A stretch of DNA of 64,000 nucleotides from Luteitalea sp. (lineage in GTDB: Bacteria; Acidobacteriota; Vicinamibacteria; Vicinamibacterales; Vicinamibacteraceae), in contig WHTZ01000005.1 of assembly GCA_009377495.1 (NCBI GenBank), positions 1-64,000 of the forward strand, in the 5' to 3' direction. A program made the position numbers and the translations under genes. Shown here piece after piece: positions 1-8,997 of this stretch (within the stretch, counting starts at the first letter, position 1; each line of letters begins with the position of its first letter). The notes below the pieces were generated by a model. It was not told the origin of the DNA, searched no databases, and saw only the letters and a program-made list of their open reading frames with translations.

Positions 1-391
1 CCGCGGCCACAGCCGGCCGGGGACGCCTGGTAGTCGGGTCGAACTGAAAAGCTGGGAACGCCTGACGCCCGTCGTGCTCTACGGCGAAGCACAATCGATC
101 GGCCTGCCAGCGCGAGGCGGTCGCCCGCCGGTTGCCCGCCGTCGAGCCCGCGAGATCCGCCACACCCTCCGCGTCGAGCGCTTCGAACTCGGCCAGGAAC
201 TCGGCTCGAGCCTCGGCGTTGCGCCTTGCCTGCTCTGCTATGGTCGAAGACACTACCCTGACCGGCGGCATGAAGGACTCTACCATCCGCTCTACGGCTG
301 CGATTTGGGGTAGCTCCAACACCTGCGCGCCCGGAAACGCCTCGGCCACACGCTGCGCCGCCTCTGCTGGGACCACGATCACGCGCACCAT
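1..391 (-). CDS. small antitoxin-like protein (partial, runs off left edge)
   Basis: An open frame starts at ATG 391-389, behind a GAAGAGAT ribosome-binding-like stretch, and stays open to base 1 (at least 130 residues, no stop seen). The N-terminus MVRVIVVPAEAAQRVAE is followed by an acidic, Ala-rich helical region. The C-terminal part reads NRRATASRWQADRLC, then PAFQFDP and RPRPAVAA. That serine/arginine-tryptophan then PAFQFD then RPRP order is familiar from the C-terminal toxin-binding type domain of small proteins often encoded beside RES or other toxins. The family placement is from memory of the motif order and is an inference; the partner gene would lie left of the window. It was missed by simple ORF listing because the stop is outside. 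Confidence 0.55.
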   Translation of the reverse strand, partial: MVRVIVVPAEAAQRVAEAFPGAQVLELPQIAAVERMVESFMPPVRVVSSTIAEQARRNAEARAEFLAEFEALDAEGVADLAGSTAGNRRATASRWQADRLCFAVEHDGRQAFPAFQFDPTTRRPRPAVAA

Positions 392-513
392 ATCTCTTCA
401 CTCCAGCTAACTGAAGTGATTATAGATCGAATTGTAAGGCATGTAACTACTTGGCCGTACGGACGAACGTGTGTGCGCGGCGGCCTTTGTCACCGAATGA
501 CCGGACGGCAGCT

Positions 514-3036
514 TCAACTCCCGCGCAGGGCCGCCACCGGGTCGAGCGAAGCGGCCCGGCGTGCGGGCAGATAACTGGCCGCTGCGGCGGTGGCGCCGAG
601 CAGCAGCGCAACGGCACCGAGGGTGAGCGGATCGACGGGAGACACACCGAAAAGCTGGCTCCTCAGCGCGCCCCCGAGCGCAAGCGCGGCGGCGATGCCG
701 ACGGCAAGGCCGACCGCGGCGAGGGCCATGGCGCGGCCCATGATCAAGCGCACCACCTCGCCCGCGCGTGCACCGAGTGCCATACGGATGCTCATCTCGT
801 GCGCGCGCTGTGCGACGGCATAGCTCATCACTCCGAAGATCCCGGTGGCGGCCAGTGCGAGCCCAACGCCGGCGAAGAGCGCGAGGAGGGACGCATAGAG
901 GCGCGGTCGTGCCACGGACTGAGCGACGAGCTGTTCGAGCGGCGTAATCTCTGCGATCGGCAGATTGGGATCGATAGCGTGGACCTGCGCGCGGATCGCC
1001 GGGGCCAGCGCGACCGGATCGCCCGCCGTGCGTACGACGAGCTGCACACTTCCGGCCATGAGTTGCGCAAAGGGCGTGTAAAGCTGGGGCTCGACTGGCC
1101 GACCTGGATCGTACTGGAGGACATCGGCGACGACGCCCACCACCTCGCGCACCCCGGCCATGTCGACTCGCCTGCCGATCGGATCTTCGCCTGGGAACCA
1201 GTGCCGCATGGCGGCTTCATTAATCAGCACGACGCGAGGCGCATCCTCGTCGTCGCGATCGGTGAAGCCGCGCCCGCGCAGCAGCGACGCACCGATTGCG
1301 CGAAAGTAGTCGGGCGTGACCCTGGCGGTCCGGATCTCGCGATTGACGTCGGACGACGGCGGCGGCGCGCTTTCCACGTTGAAGGCGAGGATAAGGCCAC
1401 CGCCGCTCAAGGGCAGCAGCGTCGTCGCGGCAGCGGCAGTGACGCCGGGAAGCGCTCGTAGACGCTCCAGGATTCGATCCACGCGCTCCACGACCTGTTG
1501 GCCGCTTCTGTAGGGATCACCCTGCATCGCGATGCGAACGGCGACGGCACGCTCCGGCTGGAAGCCCAGATGGACGCGCGTCAACTCCACGAAGCTACGG
1601 ATCAGCAGACCCGCGCCGGTCAGCAGGACGACCGCGAGCGCCATCTCGGCGACCACGAGCGCCGCGCGGATGCGGTGACCGCCGTGGCCTGGCCCGCCGC
1701 CACGACCACCCTCGCGCAGCGCTGCCATCAACCGTCTATCCGTGGCGTACAACGCGGGCAGCGCACCGAAGGCCAAGCCTGTCAGCAGCGCGATGCCGAA
1801 GGTGAAGAGTACAACGGCAGCATTCACCCCGACTTCCTCGATGCGCGGGATATCGGCCGGCTGGGCGGCGGCGAGTGCCTGCGTGCCCCAATGGGCAATC
1901 GCCAACCCCACCACGCCACCGGCGAGGCCGAGCACGACCGCCTCTGTCAGAAGCTGCCGCAACAGGCGGCTGCGACCGGCGCCGAGCGCCGCGCGCACTG
2001 CGAGCTCGCCCTGCCGTGCAGAGGCGCGGGCGAGCAGCAGGTTCGCAACGTTTGCACACGCGACGAGAAGGACGAAGCCGACCGCACCCAGAAGGAGGAA
2101 CAGCGGCGTACGCACGCCGGCGATGATGATCTCGCGCAGTGGCGTCGCGGTGAACGTCAGGCGCTCGTTCGTCTCCGGAAACGCGGACTGCAGCAGCGTG
2201 CCAACCCGACGCATATCGCCGTGGATCTGATCGAGAACCGAGCCCGGTCGCGCGCGCGCGAGCACTTGCAGGTACTCGCTGCGCCGACCAGTCGGCGTCG
2301 TTGCACTGAAACGCTCACCATACTCGAGCGGCACATATAGGTCCGCCTCGCGAAGCAGCTGTGCGCCGGGCGCGAGGACGCCCACGATCCTGTACGAATC
2401 GCCCCCGACGACCAGCGTGCGCCCCAGTACGGCGCGGTCGCCGCCGAGCTCGCGCCGCCAGAAACCGTGATCCATTACGGTCACCATACCCATGCCCGGC
2501 CGGTTCTCCTCGGCCAGAAAACTGCGGCCGAATGCCATCGGCAAACCGAGGAGATCGAACAGACCATCGCTGACGCTCGCGCCTCTCACCTCCATCGGCG
2601 CGCCCGCGCCGAGGAGCGTGAAGACGCCGTCGCTGTCGCCATCCACGCGTAGGCCGGAGGTCGTGTACGCTTCCACCTGCTCGAACACCCGGTTTTCCTC
2701 GCGGATGCTCATGAAATCCGGTGCGGACAACGACGCATAAGCGGTACCGTCCGGATAGACCATGCTCGCTTTGTACAGCTGTGGTGCATCGCGGAACGGC
2801 AACGACTTGAGCAGCACGCCATGCACGACGCTGAAAATGGCACTGTTTGCGCCGATCCCGAGTCCGAGCGCGAGAATCGCCACAGCTGCGAAGCCCGGGT
2901 TCTTCCGGAGCGTGCGACAAGCAAAGCGCAGGTCGTTTTGGAGCTCATCGAACCGCCGCAATCCGCGTGCTTCTGTGCCCTCCTCCCTGTAGCGCGCGGT
3001 GCTTGCGAATTTCAGTCGAGAAAACAGGCGGCGCAT
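514..3036 (-). CDS. ADOP-family ABC transporter permease (MacB/FtsX-like)
   Basis: An 840-residue integral membrane protein of the acidobacterial duplicated orphan permease type. One chain carries two tandem MacB periplasmic-core plus FtsX units and no ATPase. The first membrane helix is at about residues 48-71 (FAAVAILALGLGIGAN). The first FtsX helix bundle is near 315-435 (LLLARASARQGELAVRAALG), a second core follows near 455-700, and the C-terminal FtsX bundle has the family ending PARRAASLDPVAALR. It starts at ATG 3036 with a strong GAGGAGA Shine-Dalgarno 7 nt upstream. It lacks the N-terminal permease prefix domain seen in the paralogue at 29165-31759. There is no PadR gene beside it, but 3117-3137 carries a sequence resembling the PadR operator site at 32100. 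The substrate is unknown; such permeases are usually linked to macrolide, lipoprotein or peptide efflux. Confidence 0.88.
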   Translation of the reverse strand: MRRLFSRLKFASTARYREEGTEARGLRRFDELQNDLRFACRTLRKNPGFAAVAILALGLGIGANSAIFSVVHGVLLKSLPFRDAPQLYKASMVYPDGTAYASLSAPDFMSIREENRVFEQVEAYTTSGLRVDGDSDGVFTLLGAGAPMEVRGASVSDGLFDLLGLPMAFGRSFLAEENRPGMGMVTVMDHGFWRRELGGDRAVLGRTLVVGGDSYRIVGVLAPGAQLLREADLYVPLEYGERFSATTPTGRRSEYLQVLARARPGSVLDQIHGDMRRVGTLLQSAFPETNERLTFTATPLREIIIAGVRTPLFLLLGAVGFVLLVACANVANLLLARASARQGELAVRAALGAGRSRLLRQLLTEAVVLGLAGGVVGLAIAHWGTQALAAAQPADIPRIEEVGVNAAVVLFTFGIALLTGLAFGALPALYATDRRLMAALREGGRGGGPGHGGHRIRAALVVAEMALAVVLLTGAGLLIRSFVELTRVHLGFQPERAVAVRIAMQGDPYRSGQQVVERVDRILERLRALPGVTAAAATTLLPLSGGGLILAFNVESAPPPSSDVNREIRTARVTPDYFRAIGASLLRGRGFTDRDDEDAPRVVLINEAAMRHWFPGEDPIGRRVDMAGVREVVGVVADVLQYDPGRPVEPQLYTPFAQLMAGSVQLVVRTAGDPVALAPAIRAQVHAIDPNLPIAEITPLEQLVAQSVARPRLYASLLALFAGVGLALAATGIFGVMSYAVAQRAHEMSIRMALGARAGEVVRLIMGRAMALAAVGLAVGIAAALALGGALRSQLFGVSPVDPLTLGAVALLLGATAAAASYLPARRAASLDPVAALRGS

Positions 3037-3194
3037 GTCAGATCTCCTCAGGCGTGGCTCGAAGCTTCAGCGCGATCCGGAGGGCAAGAAGGGAGCTCTA
3101 CGCATTCAGCCACGCTCTCTCCTAAGATGACTAGGAAGAGGATGGAGCACGTTCTCCGAGATCGTCAAGGTTGATGATCCACAGTACAAGCCGT

Positions 3195-4163
3195 TCAAAC
3201 CGGGCGCTCGGACGCTGTCGTCGTCTCAGCGACGCTGAGCTTCTCGCGAAACCAGGCGATCGTGTGCCCGAGGCCGACCTCGAGGGATACTTTCGGTTCC
3301 CAACCCAGAAGTGTACGCGCACGGCTGATATCGGGTTGGCGCACCTTCGGGTCGTCTTTCGGGAGCGGCTTGCGAGCGATCTGGCTAGGTGAGCCGGCGA
3401 GGCGAATGATCGTGCGTGCGAGCTCTTCGAGGGTGAGCTCGTGCGGGTTGCCGATGTTGACGGGGTCGTTCAGATCCGACTCCATCAAGCGTACGATCCC
3501 GTCCACGAGATCGGTGATGTAGCAGAAGCTTCGCGTCTGCATCCCGTCGCCAAACACGCTCACGGGCTCACCGCGCAGCGCTTGACCGATGAAGGCCGGT
3601 ACGGCGCGACCATCGTTCACGCGCATGCGGGGACCGTACGTGTTGAAGATTCTGACGATCTTCGTGTCGAGGCGATGGTAGCGGTGATAGGCGACGGTCA
3701 TCGCCTCGGCGAATCGCTTGGCTTCGTCGTACACGCCGCGCGGCCCGACGGGGTTCACGTTGCCCCAGTAGGTCTCCTTCTGCGGGTGCTCAAGTGGATC
3801 GCCGTAGACCTCGGACGTCGACGCCAGGACGAACTTCGCCCCTTTCTCCTTGGCGAGGCCGAGCGCCTTGTGTGTGCCGAGCGCCCCCACCTTGAGCGTC
3901 TGGATGGGAAGCTGCAGGTAGTCGATTGGGCTGGCCGGACTGGCCCAGTGGAGCACGTAATCGACCGGCCCTTCAATGTAGATGTAATTCGTGACGTCGT
4001 GCTTGATGAAATGGAAGTCTCGGTTCGCCAAGCGCGCGATGTTGGCGACATCACCCGTCAGCAGGTTGTCGATTCCGATGACCGCATAGCCGCGGTCCAG
4101 CAACGACTCGGCCAGGTGCGATCCAATGAACCCGGCGACACCGGTAATAAGCGCTCGTGGCAT
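3195..4163 (-). CDS. UDP-glucuronate decarboxylase (UXS-type extended SDR)
   Basis: A 322-residue NAD-dependent extended short-chain dehydrogenase. The nucleotide-binding motif GVAGFIGSH is at residues 8-16, and the substrate and catalytic segment STSEVYG is near 115-121. The catalytic YxxxK is Y145-DEA-K149 inside [18 protein letters not shown], the signature of UDP-glucuronate decarboxylases that make UDP-xylose. It is the last gene of the leftward polysaccharide operon and complements the UDP-glucose dehydrogenase at 11433, which makes its substrate. dTDP-glucose 4,6-dehydratase is the nearest alternative, but the PRG-YDEAK context favours UXS. Confidence 0.85.
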   Translation of the reverse strand: MPRALITGVAGFIGSHLAESLLDRGYAVIGIDNLLTGDVANIARLANRDFHFIKHDVTNYIYIEGPVDYVLHWASPASPIDYLQLPIQTLKVGALGTHKALGLAKEKGAKFVLASTSEVYGDPLEHPQKETYWGNVNPVGPRGVYDEAKRFAEAMTVAYHRYHRLDTKIVRIFNTYGPRMRVNDGRAVPAFIGQALRGEPVSVFGDGMQTRSFCYITDLVDGIVRLMESDLNDPVNIGNPHELTLEELARTIIRLAGSPSQIARKPLPKDDPKVRQPDISRARTLLGWEPKVSLEVGLGHTIAWFREKLSVAETTTASERPV

Positions 4164-4189
4164 GGTTGGTTCGACGGTGCAATAGCTCA

Positions 4190-4262
4190 GGGTGCTGGGT
4201 TTGAGGGTGCCGGGTTCAGGGGTGCCGGGTGTTGCCTCGCATCAGCCCGGTGCCCAGCCCTT
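4190..4262. repeat. GGGTGCCGGG-type intergenic microrepeat
   Basis: Between the decarboxylase and the sugar transferase lie near-direct repeats of GGGTGCYGGGTT (three copies between 4190 and 4230), followed by their approximate complement AGCCCGGTGCCCAGCCC near 4244-4260. The segment can fold into a hairpin. It belongs to the low-complexity repeat class that recurs between genes throughout this window. Confidence 0.6.
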
Positions 4263-4266
4263 CCCG

Positions 4267-5706
4267 TCAGTGCGCGTGCTTGTGGAAAAAGCCGCGGAAC
4301 AGGGTCATCCACATGATCTTCAGATCGAGCATGACCGACCAGTTCTCAATGTAGTAGAGGTCGTACTCGATGCGTTTCTCGATAGACGTATTGCCTCGCC
4401 AGCCGTTCACCTGGGCCCAGCCGGTGAGTCCCGCGCGTACCTTGTGGCGCAGCATGTACTGGGGAATTTGTCGCCTGAACTGCGCAACGAAATAGGGACG
4501 CTCCGGCCGAGGGCCGACCAGCGACATATCGCCCTTCAACACATTCCAGAGCTGCGGTAGCTCGTCGAGATTCGAGCGGCGAAGCAAGCGACCCACCGGC
4601 GTACACCGCGGGTCGTCTGCAATGGCCATGACGGGGCCCGTGTGCTCCTCCGCGTCGTGATACATCGACCGAAACTTCCACACGTGGAATGAGCGGCCGT
4701 CGAGTCCCATCCGTTCTTGCCGGAACAGGCACGGTCCGGATGAGGTCAGGCGGATCAGGAACCCAATGACCGCAATGGGCATAACGCAGATGAGGAGCGA
4801 CAGCGCCGACAGCACGATGTCGATCGCGCGCTTGAGCACAGCGTTGAAGCCGCGCAAAGGCACGTCGTGGATGTCGATAATGGGAATCCCATCGAGCTCC
4901 TCGAGGCGCGCCTTGAGGGAGATCATCTGCAGCAGGTCGGGGACAACCTTGATGTCGACGATCTCGCGGTTCGCATGATCGACCAACGCCAGCATCTTGA
5001 CGTGCTCCTCGAGCGGGAGCGCGACGTAGAGCTGGTCGATCCGCTCGCGCTGCGTGATCTCGGGCAGGTCATCGAGCGTGCCGAGGAGCGGCAGCCCTCG
5101 GTAGCCGAGATGATCGTCGGCGGCCCGGTCGTCCACGAAGCCCACCATCTTGAGACCGAGCTCGCGGTGCTCGAGAATCTTGTCCGCCACGAGGCGGCCG
5201 AGATCGCCGGCGCCGGCAATCAGCACGCGCTTGAGGCCGATGCCCTTCCGCCAGCGGTGCTCCAACACCTCGCGGATCGCCTCGCGCGAGAGATACGTCA
5301 AGCCGATTGTCAGGACAAGGAAGAGTCCCCAGACGATCTGCGAGACCTCGAAGACACCGCGATCTTTGAAGGCATCAGGGACGTAGTACGTCTGGATGTA
5401 GAGCGTTGAGACCACCCCGAGCACGACCGCCAGGACGGTTCCCACGAACACGGCAAAGAAATCGTCAATGCGTGAGCGACCCCGCCGCAGCCGGTAAATG
5501 CCGTGCAGGTGGAAAGCCACCGGGACGAGCAGCCCAATGATGGGGAGGATGAGCAGATACTGTGAAAACGGTGGGTGTCCCTTGGTCAGAGGGATGAGGC
5601 CCGTCTCGAAGCGGATGAGATAGGCGAGCACGAAGGCCACCATCCCGAGCAGGGCGTCGGTGCCAACGTGAAACGCAATCAGCAGCCGGTTCCAGCGCTT
5701 TACCAT
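4267..5706 (-). CDS. polyisoprenyl-phosphate sugar-1-phosphate transferase (WbaP/WcaJ type)
   Basis: A 479-residue initiating transferase that moves a sugar-1-phosphate from its nucleotide donor to undecaprenyl phosphate in the inner membrane, starting the polysaccharide repeat unit. The N-terminal half has four hydrophobic helices within residues 1-150 and then a CoA-binding-like Rossmann region ([11 protein letters not shown] near 160). The C-terminal catalytic domain begins [14 protein letters not shown] near 286. It contains [30 protein letters not shown] and VGPRPERPY, the hallmarks of the bacterial sugar transferase family. Its ATG at 5706 overlaps the stop of the upstream glycosyltransferase by 7 nt, so the two are translationally coupled. 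Confidence 0.93.
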   Translation of the reverse strand: MVKRWNRLLIAFHVGTDALLGMVAFVLAYLIRFETGLIPLTKGHPPFSQYLLILPIIGLLVPVAFHLHGIYRLRRGRSRIDDFFAVFVGTVLAVVLGVVSTLYIQTYYVPDAFKDRGVFEVSQIVWGLFLVLTIGLTYLSREAIREVLEHRWRKGIGLKRVLIAGAGDLGRLVADKILEHRELGLKMVGFVDDRAADDHLGYRGLPLLGTLDDLPEITQRERIDQLYVALPLEEHVKMLALVDHANREIVDIKVVPDLLQMISLKARLEELDGIPIIDIHDVPLRGFNAVLKRAIDIVLSALSLLICVMPIAVIGFLIRLTSSGPCLFRQERMGLDGRSFHVWKFRSMYHDAEEHTGPVMAIADDPRCTPVGRLLRRSNLDELPQLWNVLKGDMSLVGPRPERPYFVAQFRRQIPQYMLRHKVRAGLTGWAQVNGWRGNTSIEKRIEYDLYYIENWSVMLDLKIMWMTLFRGFFHKHAH

Positions 5707-6905
5707 CGCACCTTGTCGACGGGGGAGCGCACGAGATCCAAGAGCACTGCGCGCAGCTCGTCGAAGAATCGACTCAGGGAAAACCGCTCGGCGTGGCGGC
5801 GAATCGCCTCCGGGGCGAACCGCTGCGCTTCAAAGCGCGCCAAGCCTGCCGTGAAACCATCGACCGTCGGATCGTCGGTGAGAACCCCGGTTACCTCCGG
5901 CACCACGCTCTCGCAGGCACCACCGCGCCCCAACGCCACCACGGCCCGCCCGCAGGCCTGCGCCTCGAGCGGCACCAAACCAAAGTCCTCTTCGCCGGGT
6001 AAGAGCACCGCGCGCGTACGCCGGTAGAGGTCGCGCACCTCTTCGTCGCTCACGGAACCGACGAACTCCACCCCTTTGTGGGCGAGTGCCTGCAGCCGAG
6101 GTCGCTCCGGACCCTCGCCGACGATCTTCAGTGGCCTGCCCGCTCGGCGACACGCCTCAATGGCCACCTCCACCCGCTTATACGGGACGAGCGCCGACAC
6201 CACCAAGTAGAACGTCTCGGGCGCGCGCCCGTCGGGCTGAAAGAAGCCCGTGTCGACCGGCGGGTGCACAACAGCCGCCCGCCGATTATAGTATCGGCCG
6301 ATCCGTCTCGCAACATACTGGGAATTCGCCACATAGCGGTCCGGGCGCCCACTCGTGCCGCGATCCCAGCGAGCGAACGACGCCAGCGCGAACCGGAACA
6401 GCGGCGCCGCGGCGCCGGTTCGGCCGTGGTCGAAGTACGCGTCGAACTGGTCCCAGGCATACCGCACGGGGGTGTGACAATAGCAGAGGTGGCGTGTTCG
6501 TCCCGGAGCAACCGCGGATTTGGCAGCACAGTGGCTCGAGCTGACCACGAGATCGAAGTTGTCGAGATCCCACTGCTCGACAGCCCACGGAAACAGCGGC
6601 AGGTAGTGGCGGTACCATCGTGTGGCCCGCGGAAGCCACTGCACGGCCGAGGTGTGCGGCACCAGTCGCTCGATGGTGGGGCTGATGCTCCCGCGCGCGT
6701 GGACCAACGCGAAGAGGCTCGCCCGCGGAAAGAGCTGCACGATCGCCTCCAGGAGGCGCTCCCCGCCGCGGGTGCCCGTGAGCCAATCGTGCACAATCGC
6801 CACGCGCAGGTCGCACGTTTCGCGCCGCCACGTCGCCTCATCCACGGGCTCCAGGGTAGGCAGGTTCTCTGTGAATCCCCCTCTAGCTTCTGCCGACCTC
6901 GTCAT
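5700..6905 (-). CDS. glycosyltransferase family 4 (WbaZ-like)
   Basis: A 401-residue GT-B fold glycosyltransferase. The N-terminal donor/acceptor half begins LRVAIVHDWLTGTRGGE, and C-terminal GT4 elements include VVSALVPYKRVEVAIEA and LPGEEDFGLVPLEAQACG, whose ExGxxxxE-like motif contacts the nucleotide sugar. The start was chosen at ATG 6905, where GGGAGATCT gives a good Shine-Dalgarno; the longer open frame upstream is an out-of-frame shadow of the preceding gene. A GTG at 6845 is an alternative. It overlaps the end of the upstream GT4 gene by 23 nt and the downstream transferase by 7 nt, so these genes form one operon. The sugar specificity cannot be read from the sequence. Confidence 0.9.
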   Translation of the reverse strand: MTRSAEARGGFTENLPTLEPVDEATWRRETCDLRVAIVHDWLTGTRGGERLLEAIVQLFPRASLFALVHARGSISPTIERLVPHTSAVQWLPRATRWYRHYLPLFPWAVEQWDLDNFDLVVSSSHCAAKSAVAPGRTRHLCYCHTPVRYAWDQFDAYFDHGRTGAAAPLFRFALASFARWDRGTSGRPDRYVANSQYVARRIGRYYNRRAAVVHPPVDTGFFQPDGRAPETFYLVVSALVPYKRVEVAIEACRRAGRPLKIVGEGPERPRLQALAHKGVEFVGSVSDEEVRDLYRRTRAVLLPGEEDFGLVPLEAQACGRAVVALGRGGACESVVPEVTGVLTDDPTVDGFTAGLARFEAQRFAPEAIRRHAERFSLSRFFDELRAVLLDLVRSPVDKVRW

Positions 6906-8010
6906 AGATCTCCCGCACGCGGCGCACCGATCGCTCCCAGGAGTACGCACGCGCGTGTGCCAGGCCGCGCTCGCGCAGGGTGTGTCGCAGCGCACAGTCG
7001 GTGAGCACGCGCCGAATCGCCTCGGCGATGGCCTGCGTATCGTATGGATCGATGAGCAGCGCGGCATCGCCGACGACCTCCGGCAGCGACGAGACGTTCG
7101 AGGTCACCACCGGCGTGCCGCTCGCCATGGCCTCGAGCGGTGGCAAACCAAAGCCCTCGTAGAGGGACGGGAACACGAAGACACCGGCCAGGCGGTAGAG
7201 TGCCGCAAGCGTACTGTCAGGCACGAATCCGAGGAAGCGCACGTGCGTGTGGAGCTTGTTTCTGTGGACCGTGCGCCGGAGCGTCGTGTATTTGGAGATC
7301 TCGTCGCCGATGATGAGAAGCTTGACGTGCTCGAGGCCGCCTCGGTGCACGAGGCCAAACGCCTCGATGAGACGTGCGATGTTCTTGTGTGGCTTGATGT
7401 TTCCCGCATACAGCACGAAGGGGTCATGGAGCTGAAACCGCTCGCGCACGACGCGGATCTCCTCCTCGGTCGGCGGCGTGCCAAAGCGATCGTCAATGGC
7501 ATTGGGAATGACAGTGATCTTGTCTTCCGGCACGCGGCAATAGTGCAGGATGTCACGCTTCGAGGCTTCCGAGACCGTCAGGATACGGTGCGCGCGGTGC
7601 GCCGCGGCCCACATGGACGTCCGGGCGTAGCTGTAGGCCAGGCGGTTCGGCAGGTACTGTGGGAACACCAGGTGGATGCAGTCATGGATGGTCACCACTG
7701 TCTTGCAGCCCACCAGCGGCGGCAGGACGTAATGCGGCGTGTGAAACACGTCCACACGCTCGCGTCGCAACCTGGCTGGCACCGCGAGCTGCTCGCGGAC
7801 CGAGTACGGCAAGCTGGTCTCCGCCACCGCACGGAAGTTCGGCCCGAGACCGGGCGCGACACCTGCGTCCTCGCGTCGGCAGAGCAGCACGTACTCGGTT
7901 TCCGCATCGATCCGGGCGAGCTGGCGCAGCAGGTTCCGTACGTAGGTCCCGATCCCGAAGTCGTGGAGCTTTCGGATGTCGATCGCGATACGCACGGGGC
8001 CATCTCCCAA
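6883..8010 (-). CDS. glycosyltransferase family 4
   Basis: A 375-residue GT4 enzyme. The N-terminal segment VRIAIDIRKLHDFGIGTYVRNLL carries the glycine-rich acceptor loop. HTPHYVLPPLVG and TIHDCIHLVFP mark the middle. The C-terminal half has LYAGNIKPHKNIARLIEAF and the nucleotide-sugar motif FVFPSLYEGFGLPPLEAMA. It resembles enzymes that add a mannosyl-type sugar to lipid-linked polysaccharide units, but the donor is not certain. It is separated from the next upstream gene by about 150 bp of palindromic repeats and overlaps the downstream GT4 start. Confidence 0.92.
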   Translation of the reverse strand: MGDGPVRIAIDIRKLHDFGIGTYVRNLLRQLARIDAETEYVLLCRREDAGVAPGLGPNFRAVAETSLPYSVREQLAVPARLRRERVDVFHTPHYVLPPLVGCKTVVTIHDCIHLVFPQYLPNRLAYSYARTSMWAAAHRAHRILTVSEASKRDILHYCRVPEDKITVIPNAIDDRFGTPPTEEEIRVVRERFQLHDPFVLYAGNIKPHKNIARLIEAFGLVHRGGLEHVKLLIIGDEISKYTTLRRTVHRNKLHTHVRFLGFVPDSTLAALYRLAGVFVFPSLYEGFGLPPLEAMASGTPVVTSNVSSLPEVVGDAALLIDPYDTQAIAEAIRRVLTDCALRHTLRERGLAHARAYSWERSVRRVREIYDEVGRS

Positions 8011-8029
8011 CGAGGCGCCAGCATAACAG

Positions 8030-8163
8030 GGATCAGGGGTCAGGGGTCAGGTCTCAGGGCTGTCTCAGGGAACAGTAGGGCGCGGCTTTAGCCGCGCCGC
8101 GAGCGCCCCGAAAGGTCATAGGCGGCGCAGACGGCGCCCCTAACGGCGCCCTAAAGGGGCGCC
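8030..8163. repeat. intergenic palindrome cluster (CAGGGGT words, TAGGGC hairpins)
   Basis: Three structures follow one another. 8030-8072 has CAGGGGT direct repeats and the core AGGGCTGTCTCAGGG (8055-8070). 8079-8098 is a perfect stem GGCGCGGC-TTTA-GCCGCGCC preceded by GTAG. 8145-8163 is a second stem GGCGCCC/GGGCGCC followed by CTACC. The stop codon TAG of the glycosyltransferase at 8164 lies in that flank, read on the minus strand. No gene is visible here. Confidence 0.8.
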
Positions 8164-8997
8164 CTACCGTTGGGTGTCAGACGGCAGCTTCCCACGGAGT
8201 CGGAGATACGCGCGCAGCAGCGGTGTCCACGCGGGATGGTGTTTGGCGTAGAAAGCGATCTGGCTGTGGCGATACGCGGCTGCCGTGGTGACGGGTGCGG
8301 TAAGGCCAGACCGCCCTCGTAGGTGAACGATCTCGGCGTCCGGTGTGAACAGAATACGTCCACCGCGGTCGCGCAAGGCCGCACAAAAATCGACATCCTC
8401 GCCGTACATGAAGAAGCGTTCGTCGAGCAGCCCCGCGGCTTCCGCCGCGCTCCGCCTGACGAGCAGGCACGCGCCGCTGACCCAATCCACGTACCGCGCG
8501 CGCCTCGTCCGCGCTTGCAACCGCTGGCGTACTCTCGCGGGTCCGGCCGCTGACAGCCGCACGAGCAGCTTTTGGCGAAGCTCGCTCCAGGGGCCGATCA
8601 TTCGACCAAACGACAGCTCTGCGTGGCCATCCGTATCGATGAGACGAGGGCCCGCGGCTGCCACACCTGGCTCGGAGATGAGCGCGTTGCACAGAGCATC
8701 CAGTGCGCGGCCCGGGACGAGCGTGTCGCTGTTGAGGAGCAACACGAGGTCACCGCTGGTGGCGCGGATGCCCTGATTGGTGGCGCGTGCGAAACCGGCG
8801 TTCGTTCCGTTTCGGATGAGACCGACGGTGGGCCACGTCGCCGCAACGAGATCCGCGCTGCCATCCAGTGACGCGTTATCAACGACGACGATCTCGTGCG
8901 GCATGCTCGGGGGATGCGCCGTGAGCGACGCGAGGCAACGGGCGAGCTCGTCGCGAGTGTTGAAGTTGACGATCACGATGGCAAGGGAGCTCGTCAC
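8164..8997 (-). CDS. glycosyltransferase family 2
   Basis: A 278-residue GT-A fold enzyme. LAIVIVNFNTRDELARCLASL begins at residue 5, VDNASLDGS follows, and LLLNSDTLV holds the DxD-like metal-binding segment. FMYGEDVDFCAALRDRG carries the ED(V/L)DF motif of rhamnosyltransferase-like GT2 proteins. The start is GTG 8997, whose GTGA overlaps the stop of the upstream GT4 gene by 4 nt; the longer in-frame extension upstream lies inside that gene. The product probably adds a deoxy-hexose or similar side sugar to the polysaccharide. Confidence 0.92.
   Translation of the reverse strand: MTSSLAIVIVNFNTRDELARCLASLTAHPPSMPHEIVVVDNASLDGSADLVAATWPTVGLIRNGTNAGFARATNQGIRATSGDLVLLLNSDTLVPGRALDALCNALISEPGVAAAGPRLIDTDGHAELSFGRMIGPWSELRQKLLVRLSAAGPARVRQRLQARTRRARYVDWVSGACLLVRRSAAEAAGLLDERFFMYGEDVDFCAALRDRGGRILFTPDAEIVHLRGRSGLTAPVTTAAAYRHSQIAFYAKHHPAWTPLLRAYLRLRGKLPSDTQR

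Noticed and set aside
451-2340. Long plus-strand open frames opposite the first permease gene (336 and 280 codons)
   Set aside because: Arg/Ala/His-rich antisense frames typical of GC-rich DNA; no motifs, and the minus-strand permease accounts for the whole region.
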